In this document: positions 1-6,822 of the stretch, in pieces
How positions within the stretch are numbered: position 1 is the first letter of the stretch
Layout: each line of letters opens with the position of its first letter
Assembly (NCBI GenBank): GCA_051011415.1
Contig: JBPCTY010000123.1
Location: 1 to 64,000, forward strand
Direction of reading: 5' to 3'
Source of the DNA: SZUA-442 sp051011415
GTDB taxonomy: Bacteria > Actinomycetota > Acidimicrobiia > Spongiisociales > UBA5794
DNA: 64,000 bases
Program-made: the position numbers and the translations under genes
The notes under the pieces: generated by a model
Told to the model about the DNA's origin: nothing
The model's input: the letters and a program-made list of their open reading frames with translations, nothing else
Database searches by the model: none

Positions 1-542
1 GGCCGAACACCCGACTCGGTCGCAAGCCAGTCCACAGCCTGATCGTGTTGCTCGACCGGCAAGTTGTCGACGATGGCGGCATCCACGGTGACCCCCACAC
101 GAACCACCCCGATGGGCAGCCCAGCGAGAAGCCGGTCGTACATGCCGGCACCTCGACCGAGCCGGTTGCCATGGACATCGAACGCCAGCCCGTGGACAAG
201 GACCACATCGACCGAGTAGAGATCAACCGGCAGGCTCGACGAGTCGGGCTCGTCAAATCCGTAGGGATGCCGTACCAACGATGCCTCGGTCAATGGGTGG
301 AGCGAGAGGTCGCCCCCCGCCTCCGCTCTGGGAACGAGCACGCGACAGCGCGGCAATTCCGACACGCCAGCCACATCGACCTCGCTCTCCATTGCGAGAT
401 ACGTGGCCACCACGCCGTGCAGCGGCGGCCAGGCCTGCAGGGCCGCGGTGACCGAGTCTGAGAGCTCTGCAGCCTGCAGATGTGCAGCCCAACGCCGCCA
501 CTCTTGTTTCGAGTCTTCTGGATCAGGGGAGTTCGAGGTCAT
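1..542 (-). CDS. 5-formyltetrahydrofolate cyclo-ligase family protein, 3' end cut by window edge
   Basis: Reading the minus strand from ATG at 542 gives about 180 residues with no stop before the window edge, so the C-terminal end is missing. The family converts 5-formyl-THF to 5,10-methenyl-THF using ATP in the cytoplasm. The sequence shows the family's glycine-rich signature as LGRGAGMYDRLLA near the end of the visible part, preceded by a strand VDVVLVHGLAFDVHGNR typical of these proteins. The gene is divergent from the next one, with 56 bases between the starts. A TATGGT hexamer lies 8 bases upstream of the ATG. The family call is good; the exact end is unknown. Confidence 0.85.
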   Translation of the reverse strand, partial: MTSNSPDPEDSKQEWRRWAAHLQAAELSDSVTAALQAWPPLHGVVATYLAMESEVDVAGVSELPRCRVLVPRAEAGGDLSLHPLTEASLVRHPYGFDEPDSSSLPVDLYSVDVVLVHGLAFDVHGNRLGRGAGMYDRLLAGLPIGVVRVGVTVDAAIVDNLPVEQHDQAVDWLATESGVR

Positions 543-585
543 GGGACGGCACCATAGATTCGAAACGGAACCCGGTCACGCGTCG

Positions 586-591
586 TACCAT
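586..591 (+). promoter_or_regulatory. Candidate -10 of leaderless promoter
   Basis: TACCAT lies 7 bases before ATG 599, the distance expected if transcription starts at the ATG. No clear -35 is visible. It supports ATG 599 over the start further upstream at 482. Confidence 0.45.
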
Positions 592-598
592 CGCATCC

Positions 599-1807
599 AT
601 GGAAGCATGGGACGACGGACAGCGAGTCCGCCCGATCCCGATAGAGGACGATGACGTCGTAGAAGACGTGTCGCCGAAGCGGGTGCGTGGCGATGCACCG
701 CGCCGCCCGTGGCTTCCGCTTGCGATCGCCGCCAGTGCCGTGGTCGTTGTCATGGCCAGCGTTGCCGGGTTCGGTGCGCTCCGATTCGATGAACCTCCGA
801 CGACACCGCCCGACGCCTTCACCGCGGGAGAGGTCGATGCTGACGGATCAACAACCACTGCCGCTCCCCTGCCGCCGCGCCTTGATGAATCCATCCCGGG
901 GATCACCGATCGACTGACCTTGATAGCCGAAAATGACAAGGGGCTGTGGACGCTCCTGTGGGACCCAGCGTTCCGCGAACCAAAAGCCGTCTCACTCGGG
1001 ATCGAACCTGACCTATCAGGTCCTGGCAACATCGCCATGTTCGATCGCGGCGGGCGCTTCATCGCTCTCGAGACCTGCCTGCCTGCAGCATGTTCGCTCT
1101 ATGTTGGGCTTCCTGCTGACCCTGGCGTCGAGGCCGATCTCATCAACGTAGGCGGCTGGGTGTGGCATGGCACCGAAGTTGGCCGGCTTGCGTGGACCGA
1201 ACTTGTCGAGACTGAAACGGTCATACGAACCGCTTCGGTGAATCCGCTTTCGAGTTCACTTGAGGATGTCACGGTCGCCATGACCGTGCCGGGGATCGTC
1301 GAGCTCGCACACTGGGATGCTTCAGGATTCATCCTCAGAAACGCCGAGACAACCGCTTATGACCCGAGCGGCAACGCGCTCTGGTCGATTTCGGGCGTCT
1401 TCCCAACCTCTGCAACGACGTCCATCGTCTCACTCGTTGATGAGGGATTTGTATGGACCCTCGTCGACAGGCTCACCGGCGAGCGAACCGAGCATCTCGA
1501 CGTCTCTGGATCCGCTGAAGACTCACGTGTGTGGCTCACGACGTCGGAGAGCACGGATCTCGTGGCGAAAGTGGCTGAAGGCGTGTCCGGATCCCAGCTG
1601 ACGGTGGTGTCGGGGAGCCTCAATGCGCCGCGCCTCGTGTCGATCAAGCAGGGGTTCGACCCGCTCCGATTCACTGAGAACGGACAGTTCTTTGTCTTCG
1701 TGAACACAAACGCCACCACATTGGCGTTCGTCGACTGGCGTACAGGCGCGTCCTACGAAGTCGATGCACCCGCCAACTATCGGGTTGTCGGCTTCTACCT
1801 CGGGTAG
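599..1807 (+). CDS. Unknown membrane-anchored protein
   Basis: This 402-residue protein was not recognised. The first 35 or so residues are acidic then basic and probably cytoplasmic. One hydrophobic segment (about residues 38-60, WLPLAIAASAVVVVMASVAG) follows, then a Thr/Pro-rich linker and a long soluble region of short beta-like stretches. That layout suggests an anchored extracytoplasmic domain, perhaps propeller-like, but no signature confirms it. The frame is open back to 482. ATG 599 is preferred because it has a -10-like hexamer at leaderless spacing and because the upstream extension would overlap the divergent folate gene. The gene converges with the glycosylase gene downstream, with 15 bases between. 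Confidence 0.75.
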   Translation: MEAWDDGQRVRPIPIEDDDVVEDVSPKRVRGDAPRRPWLPLAIAASAVVVVMASVAGFGALRFDEPPTTPPDAFTAGEVDADGSTTTAAPLPPRLDESIPGITDRLTLIAENDKGLWTLLWDPAFREPKAVSLGIEPDLSGPGNIAMFDRGGRFIALETCLPAACSLYVGLPADPGVEADLINVGGWVWHGTEVGRLAWTELVETETVIRTASVNPLSSSLEDVTVAMTVPGIVELAHWDASGFILRNAETTAYDPSGNALWSISGVFPTSATTSIVSLVDEGFVWTLVDRLTGERTEHLDVSGSAEDSRVWLTTSESTDLVAKVAEGVSGSQLTVVSGSLNAPRLVSIKQGFDPLRFTENGQFFVFVNTNATTLAFVDWRTGASYEVDAPANYRVVGFYLG

Positions 1808-1822
1808 ATCGCCTCGGTTGGC

Positions 1823-3004
1823 TCACACGAACGGCCGCACGTGTGATGAGAGGTTGCCTTTGTGCCCGACCACAATCTCGGACAGTCCAAGCCACTGTGC
1901 GAATTGCACGAGCTCAGCACCAAGCGCCGGGGCCACGCGGCGTGCATCCTGCCCGTCTTCAACGAACGATGACTGCACCATCAAACGCTGTCCCTTGCGG
2001 TCCGCCTTGAGATCCACGCGCCCCACCATTTCTCCGTCCAGGAGGAACGGGAGCACGTAGTAGCCGTACACACGTTTTGGCTCGGGCACATAGATCTCAA
2101 TGCGGTAGCGGAAGTCGAACAGTCGCTCGGCGCGCTCCCTGTACCAAACCATTGGATCGAACGGGCTGAGCAGTGTCGCTCCCGTGACCTCGCGCGGACG
2201 GCTCGCATCGGGATGCAGGTACACAGGTCCTTTCCACCCAGGCACATCGACCTCCTCAACCACACCGGTCGACGCAAGCTCAGCGAGAATCGGTCGCGCA
2301 GTGGGAATGTGGAGCCGGTAGTAGTCCGCGATGTCATGCATCGTCCCGATTCCGTGCTTGCGGGTGGCATCTTCAAGGAGGATCCTGAACGCCTCAGCCT
2401 TCGGTATCGCAGGTGCAGACAACGCCTCCGCAGGGATCATGCGCTCGGGTGCGTCGTACAACCTCATGAAATTCCCGGTGCGAAGCGCGGAGATCTGTCC
2501 GGTAGCAAACAGAACCTCGAGTGCGACCTTTCCCGGCCCGTACCCCCACCATGGTTCGTCGCGGTGGTTCGGTGCATCGAGGTCGCGCACCGTGAGCGGA
2601 CCGTTCGTTTCGACCTGGGACAAGACGGATCCAAGCAGCTCTGGGTGCGCATCCATCAGAGCCTGCGCCCGACGCCACGGCTGCATCTCATCCATCTTCC
2701 ACCGCCACAGCGGATACCGATCCACAGGTAGAACCGCAGCCTCATGAGCCCAATACTCGAAGTTCTCCTCGCTCTCGTTGAGCCAGGTGTCCAACTTCCC
2801 CATGTCATATGGACCCAAACGCGAATAGAAGGGCATGTAGTGGGTGCGAACACACACGTTCACCGAGTCAAGTTGGATCAACCCAAGAGCGTTCAGAACC
2901 CGCCGAAACTGCCGTGACGACACCGTTCCTTGCGGTTTCGATTGTGTGAATCCCTGTGCGCCGAGCGCAATACGCCGCGCAGCATCGCGACCTATCTGTC
3001 GCAT
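1823..3004 (-). CDS. YcaQ/AlkX-family winged-helix DNA glycosylase
   Basis: The 393-residue protein matches the HTH_42 (YcaQ/AlkZ-like) family, whose characterised members excise bulky or crosslinked alkylated bases. Near the N-terminus it has the family's catalytic Q-x-D/Q motif as Q44-L45-D46 in a GLIQLDSVNV stretch, followed by a YWAHEAAVLP block typical of the YcaQ branch. The Q-x-D form points to the YcaQ-like rather than the AlkZ (Q-x-Q) subgroup. Length is normal for the family. A purine-rich GGGAGG lies about 10 bases before ATG 3004. The gene is divergent from the acyltransferase with 35 bases between starts. Its substrate cannot be read from sequence. Confidence 0.85.
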   Translation of the reverse strand: MRQIGRDAARRIALGAQGFTQSKPQGTVSSRQFRRVLNALGLIQLDSVNVCVRTHYMPFYSRLGPYDMGKLDTWLNESEENFEYWAHEAAVLPVDRYPLWRWKMDEMQPWRRAQALMDAHPELLGSVLSQVETNGPLTVRDLDAPNHRDEPWWGYGPGKVALEVLFATGQISALRTGNFMRLYDAPERMIPAEALSAPAIPKAEAFRILLEDATRKHGIGTMHDIADYYRLHIPTARPILAELASTGVVEEVDVPGWKGPVYLHPDASRPREVTGATLLSPFDPMVWYRERAERLFDFRYRIEIYVPEPKRVYGYYVLPFLLDGEMVGRVDLKADRKGQRLMVQSSFVEDGQDARRVAPALGAELVQFAQWLGLSEIVVGHKGNLSSHVRPFV

Positions 3005-3027
3005 CAGACCATGCCTCCCTGTGCGTC

Positions 3028-3033
3028 TACGCT
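3028..3033 (+). promoter_or_regulatory. Candidate -10 of leaderless promoter for the acyltransferase
   Basis: TACGCT lies 6 bases before ATG 3040. This spacing recurs at many first genes in the window. Confidence 0.5.
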
Positions 3034-3039
3034 ACTGCC

Positions 3040-3798
3040 ATGCCAGGAACCGTCACAGCAGCCGTTCGGACCGTCGTGCTCGTTCCGTTGTTCTTCCTGT
3101 ACTCGCTGGTTCTTGCATCCATGGTTGTGGTCTATGGCTGGATCAATCCGGCCGCACCGATTCACAACCGGCTCGTCAATCACTGGGCCTCTGTCTTCCT
3201 CATGCTTCCGCCCTGTCGTCTCCATATCTCCGGTCTGGAGAATGTTGATCCCAGTACGAGGTACATCGTCGCTTCCAATCACCTGTCGCAATTCGACATT
3301 CCGCTTCTGTTCAAGGTCCTCCCAATCGATGGACGTTTCCTTTCCAAAAAGGAAGTTTTCAAGGTTCCGATCATCGGATCTGCCATGCGAACCATCGGCA
3401 TTGTCGAAATAGACCGCGAGGGCGGGGCCAAGTCGTCGCGAGAAGCAATCAACGAAGGTGTCAAGGTCGCCGCCGAACGTGGCTACTCGTTCATCGTGTT
3501 CCCCGAGGGCACGCGAAGCACAACGTCGGACCTGCTTCCCTTCAAGAAGGGAGCGTTCCGAATCGCGATCGACACGCAGCTGCCGTTGCTCCCCGTGGTC
3601 ATCGAGGGCACTGACCGCATCTCGAGACCTGGTTCGAAGTTCTTCTACGGCGGTGACGTATACGTCCGCATACTCCCACCGATTGCAACGGCGGGCATGA
3701 CGAACAAAGACGATCTCAACCCGCTGATCAAGACGATCGAGCCAGACATGCAAGCCGTCTACGCCGAGATGCGCTCCGTGGGTTCGAACACAGGCTGA
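3040..3798 (+). CDS. plsC: Lysophospholipid acyltransferase (PlsC family)
   Basis: This 252-residue membrane-associated enzyme should acylate lysophosphatidic acid, or a related lysolipid, in phospholipid synthesis. An N-terminal hydrophobic segment (about residues 8-32) is followed by the acyltransferase block I as NHLSQFD and block III as FPEGTRS. A PLLPVVIEGTD stretch fits block IV. The frame continues upstream to 2956, but that extension would overlap the divergent glycosylase start. ATG 3040 has a -10-like hexamer 6 bases upstream and begins directly at the hydrophobic N-terminus. The acyl acceptor is inferred from the family only. Confidence 0.87.
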   Translation: MPGTVTAAVRTVVLVPLFFLYSLVLASMVVVYGWINPAAPIHNRLVNHWASVFLMLPPCRLHISGLENVDPSTRYIVASNHLSQFDIPLLFKVLPIDGRFLSKKEVFKVPIIGSAMRTIGIVEIDREGGAKSSREAINEGVKVAAERGYSFIVFPEGTRSTTSDLLPFKKGAFRIAIDTQLPLLPVVIEGTDRISRPGSKFFYGGDVYVRILPPIATAGMTNKDDLNPLIKTIEPDMQAVYAEMRSVGSNTG

Positions 3799-3806
3799 GG
3801 GCTGCA

Positions 3807-5279
3807 TCAGTCGTAGACCCCAAGTAAGTAGGTCACACTGTCTCGGATCTCGCACAGGTAGGCACCTGCCGAGGTGACAATCTGATACCGATCAGCTGGC
3901 CCTTCGCCATCCCACCATCGGCCGACCGATCTCCACGGCCCAGCCCAGGACAAGACAGGGACCCAGCGGCTTCGCAGCCGTACCTGTTCAGGTATCCCAT
4001 CAACAAACGTCACCTCAAACCTCACAGCCTCTGGCGGGACAAGCGCAGGAACCGGCCCAGGAATGGCGCCAGGCCATGGTGCAGAAGGGTCGCGAACCGG
4101 TAGAGAAGGTTCATCGCCCCATCGCTCCCACAGGACTTGCTGGGCAGGGTCGCGGCCGCCCTGAGGACGGGCGATCAGCAAGTTGTCCTGACCCGCGATT
4201 GCCTGAACCTCCATAAGAGCTCGCTGCGTTTCCTCAAAGCCCTTCGCATCCTCTTCGAGGGCCATTTGTCGCCCTGACCCAGAAAGATCATCCGGCTCAA
4301 GGGTCAGCGATACCAAACCACCACGTATCCCCGCAGACACCCCATCTATCCATGCACGAAGCTGCCAGCGGACTCGTTCGGCCAAGGTGCGATCATCGAA
4401 CGGATCACCGCTTCTCCACGACCGCGAACGAATCGTTCCGTCCGCCGCCTCTGCGGTAACCACCACCCGATGTGGTGCGATGCCATGGACCGCAAGGCCA
4501 CTGATGAGACGCTGAGAGAGATTCCTGGCTGCGAAGGAGGCCTGTTCCATGTCCTGTATCGGTGGATCAAACACCGATACAACCGTGGGGTTCTCAGGGA
4601 TATCCCGCGGGGTCACCGCCCTGTCCTCACCGCTGGCAATGCGGTGAGCATCAAGCCCCTTACGACCGAATCGAGAAATCAGTGCGTCCTTGGGGAGTGA
4701 TGCGAGTTCGCCAAGCGTTCCAATCCCAAGCCAACGAAAGGTTGCTGCAAGGTCTTCACTGCCGATCGCCCCCACATCCATGGTGGTGAGAAACGCATCG
4801 TCATCTGTAACCACGTGGATCGGATTGGTACGAGACGTAAGACGTGCGGCTTGCTGGGCAGCGAATGGTCCAAGGGCAACACCCAGACGATGGCCCTCGC
4901 TGCAGACCGCTAGCTCCTTGTCTATACGCTCGACAAGGGGCTGCTCCCCTCCGTAGTACGCCACCGCACCCGCGATAGGGAGAAACAACAGTCCGGGCAT
5001 TGCCACCTCAACACGGGGGACCATGCTCTCGATCTTGTCGACAACAGGCTCGAAGCGAGCCATTTCAGCGGTGTGGTCCTGCACCACTGTGACCACGGTG
5101 GGACACAGAGCCTCTGCTGAGCGTCTCAGCATGCCCACGGTGATCCCCGCATCCGCCGCCCATTCATTGCAGGCGATCACTTTGCCATCGGCCCCTATCG
5201 CTTGGGCCGGGGCCTCACGCGAGACGTCTGGCCGGAGGAGTGCCCATGTCGGGTACCACACACAGATCGTGCGTTCCAT
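3807..5279 (-). CDS. imuB: ImuB, catalytically inactive Y-family polymerase subunit
   Basis: The 490-residue protein has Y-family polymerase architecture. The position that carries the first catalytic Asp in active enzymes reads VWYPTWALL here, and the second acidic motif is replaced by LPIAGAVAYYGGEQ. Loss of both acidic motifs while keeping the GGE segment is typical of ImuB, which in mycobacteria links DnaE2 to the sliding clamp during mutagenic translesion synthesis. The partner imuA overlaps its start by 65 bases upstream. A perfect LexA box precedes imuA, so the pair is expected to be SOS-induced. No dnaE2 lies in the window. Confidence 0.9.
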   Translation of the reverse strand: MERTICVWYPTWALLRPDVSREAPAQAIGADGKVIACNEWAADAGITVGMLRRSAEALCPTVVTVVQDHTAEMARFEPVVDKIESMVPRVEVAMPGLLFLPIAGAVAYYGGEQPLVERIDKELAVCSEGHRLGVALGPFAAQQAARLTSRTNPIHVVTDDDAFLTTMDVGAIGSEDLAATFRWLGIGTLGELASLPKDALISRFGRKGLDAHRIASGEDRAVTPRDIPENPTVVSVFDPPIQDMEQASFAARNLSQRLISGLAVHGIAPHRVVVTAEAADGTIRSRSWRSGDPFDDRTLAERVRWQLRAWIDGVSAGIRGGLVSLTLEPDDLSGSGRQMALEEDAKGFEETQRALMEVQAIAGQDNLLIARPQGGRDPAQQVLWERWGDEPSLPVRDPSAPWPGAIPGPVPALVPPEAVRFEVTFVDGIPEQVRLRSRWVPVLSWAGPWRSVGRWWDGEGPADRYQIVTSAGAYLCEIRDSVTYLLGVYD

Positions 5280-5868
5280 CGTCCTCTACTTCAATAGTTC
5301 GTTGCATACCGCGTATTGCTTTGCCTGCCGCATCCAGCATTGCCCTACGGCGCTGCAGCTGACCGTGACCCGTATCGGTGCCTTCCCAAGTGACGGATCT
5401 GGATTCGAGCCTGAGGTGGGCGATCCCGCTTGGAAGAGCTCCAGCAACAGGACGTAGGACCAGAGGGGTTCGGCTTACTCGCGCCTTGGCAGCGAGCTTG
5501 CGAAGTGCACTGTCGCGCACTCCAGCCGGCACCTCTGCGTAGACACCACGAACACCAGGCAACAAGGTTGCAACGATTCGGCTCCACGAAACCACCTCTC
5601 CGGAGCGAACCATCACAAGCCGGTCAGGAGGGATCCCCAGCTCCCAGGCAACTGCAGGGTTCCCCCATCCACGCACATCGAGATACGCAACCGGTCCACG
5701 GTGTGCATATGGAGCAAGAAACGAGAGGCCAAGACGTGTGAGCCCTGAACCAGGAAGCCCATTGAGCCCTACAACCTGACCGGGCTCAATACCCAGAGTG
5801 AACTCTCGTACCCCTGATTCAGGAGTGCCCAAAGCACCAATGTCATTCCGCTGGAGCTGTGCAACCAC
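5215..5868 (-). CDS. imuA: ImuA-like RecA-fold mutasome protein
   Basis: The 217-residue protein begins with GTG 5868 and overlaps imuB by 65 bases. It has a RecA/SulA-like fold signature with a P-loop-like GLNGLPGSGLTRL, in which the usual GKT is GLT. The invariant Walker lysine is therefore missing, so ATP hydrolysis is doubtful; this fits the non-ATPase ImuA' of actinobacteria. Its known role is to bind ImuB and the DnaE2 polymerase in SOS mutagenesis. The assignment rests on context (imuB, LexA box 65 bases upstream) as much as on sequence, because these proteins diverge quickly. Confidence 0.8.
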   Translation of the reverse strand: MVAQLQRNDIGALGTPESGVREFTLGIEPGQVVGLNGLPGSGLTRLGLSFLAPYAHRGPVAYLDVRGWGNPAVAWELGIPPDRLVMVRSGEVVSWSRIVATLLPGVRGVYAEVPAGVRDSALRKLAAKARVSRTPLVLRPVAGALPSGIAHLRLESRSVTWEGTDTGHGQLQRRRAMLDAAGKAIRGMQRTIEVEDDGTHDLCVVPDMGTPPARRLA

Positions 5869-5933
5869 GACTGGAGTCCCCGTTCGTCCTCACCAGCGTG
5901 GTGGTCCACCCTCCCGCTGGACGATCATCGTAA

Positions 5934-5949
5934 TCGAACATACGTTCGA
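5934..5949. promoter_or_regulatory. LexA operator (SOS box) for imuA-imuB
   Basis: TCGAACATACGTTCGA is a perfect match to the mycobacterial-type SOS box TCGAAC-N4-GTTCGA. It lies 65 bases upstream of the imuA GTG. On the minus strand a TACGAT -10-like hexamer follows immediately. The box also precedes the two small plus-strand genes that start at 5985-6185, so it could control both directions. Confidence 0.88.
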
Positions 5950-5984
5950 TCGCAAGAGACTAGTTATCCCTCTCCCCGTTCAAT

Positions 5985-6182
5985 GTGCCTCTTCCGGCAT
6001 GTGAAACCGACCGATACAAGCGCATGCAACCACCCAACGAGCGCATCTACCGACGGACCTGCAACGAGTGTGAAAAGCCTGCCCTGACACTTGATCTCAC
6101 GGGTGATCCCAAATGCCCCGATCACGCAGAGGTCTTTGTCGCCGTTGCTCCGAACGCCGACACGCCTGATGAGCAGTGGTGA
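5985..6182 (+). CDS. Small zinc-ribbon-like protein
   Basis: This 65-residue protein has an unknown function. It has a C-x2-C ... C-x2-H pattern (CNEC, then KCPDH 15 residues later), which would suit one zinc site, and an acidic C-terminus. Translation may start at GTG 5985 or at ATG 6024; the second gives 52 residues beginning MQPPNERIYRR and keeps the whole metal motif. Neither has a strong ribosome site. Its stop overlaps the next gene's start region, so the two are probably cotranscribed. It is divergent from imuA across the LexA box, which raises, but does not show, SOS control. Confidence 0.55.
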   Translation: MPLPACETDRYKRMQPPNERIYRRTCNECEKPALTLDLTGDPKCPDHAEVFVAVAPNADTPDEQW

Positions 6183-6184
6183 TC

Positions 6185-6478
6185 ATGACCACCTACTTTG
6201 TCTCCATCGCTGCGACACGCACCAACTTTCTTGGAGACGTCGAAAGCATCGCCAAGACGTTCAGAGTTTCCAGCATCGACCCTGTTGAGGCAGGAGAGCG
6301 AGTGCTTGACCAGGTCGTAGGTGGAAGCCGATGGATGTTCCGATCAGCAGTAGCAAGAGTCACCACAGCAGACACAGGCGAAGTTGTAGCTGAAATATCG
6401 GTGAAATATCCGAAGGCCTTCGGTGTGCCCCGCGACCAGACCCGGCCGATGTGGTCGCTTGAAGGTGCAACCCACTGA
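6185..6478 (+). CDS. Unknown small protein
   Basis: The protein is 97 residues long from ATG 6185; GTG 6176 would add three residues and overlap the preceding stop. No family was recognised. It is a compact alpha/beta-like sequence without membrane segments or cysteines, containing VARVTTADTGEVVAEISVKYP. It follows the zinc-ribbon-like gene without a gap, so the two probably form a small unit. Confidence 0.5.
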   Translation: MTTYFVSIAATRTNFLGDVESIAKTFRVSSIDPVEAGERVLDQVVGGSRWMFRSAVARVTTADTGEVVAEISVKYPKAFGVPRDQTRPMWSLEGATH

Positions 6479-6546
6479 CCGCTCTGCGCACGCCCCGACC
6501 CACCGGTAACCTCATGGGGGACGTCGCAAACAAAGGAGCGTCGAAC

Positions 6547-6753
6547 GTGTCAGTTGCGAAGGTGATCGAGATCACTTCAACCTCGCCAGGGTCTTTCGAA
6601 GACGCGATCCGTAAAGGCATCGCAAAGGCCCAGCATTCGATCGAGGGGATCCGGGGCGCTTGGATATCCGAGCACAAGGTTGAACTCGCCGACGATGGCA
6701 CCATTAAGCACTTTCGAGTGGACATGAAGCTCACGTTCGTTCTCGACGACTGA
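6547..6753 (+). CDS. Dodecin family flavin-binding protein
   Basis: The 68-residue protein matches dodecins, small proteins that form hollow dodecamers and bind flavins for storage or protection. The typical opening VAKVIEITSTSPGSFEDAI, a central helix, and the strand segment GAWISEHKVEL with its flavin-stacking Trp are present. The frame is open to ATG 6514, but GTG 6547 is chosen because AAAGGAG (6532-6538) sits 8 bases upstream and the resulting length equals the family norm of 65-72 residues. A terminator hairpin follows. Confidence 0.9.
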   Translation: MSVAKVIEITSTSPGSFEDAIRKGIAKAQHSIEGIRGAWISEHKVELADDGTIKHFRVDMKLTFVLDD

Positions 6754-6772
6754 ACCCAGTCGAATTCATACG

Positions 6773-6801
6773 AAGGGGTCCGTCGCAAGTCGGGCCCCTT
6801 T
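6773..6801 (+). terminator. Intrinsic terminator after dodecin
   Basis: A 10-base stem, AAGGGGTCCG with CGGGCCCCTT (one U-G pair), has an 8-base loop and ends in TTT. It lies 19 bases after the dodecin stop and just before the next promoter. Confidence 0.65.
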
Positions 6802-6810
6802 GTCGTTCGG

Positions 6811-6816
6811 TATCGT
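6811..6816 (+). promoter_or_regulatory. Candidate -10 of leaderless promoter for the kinase-phospholyase fusion
   Basis: TATCGT lies 6 bases before GTG 6823. The upstream region is filled by the dodecin terminator, so a -35 is not evident. Confidence 0.5.
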
Positions 6817-6822
6817 CGCCAC

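Noticed and set aside
3004..3855. 283-codon minus-strand open frame
   Set aside because: Antisense to the plsC-type gene with intact motifs.
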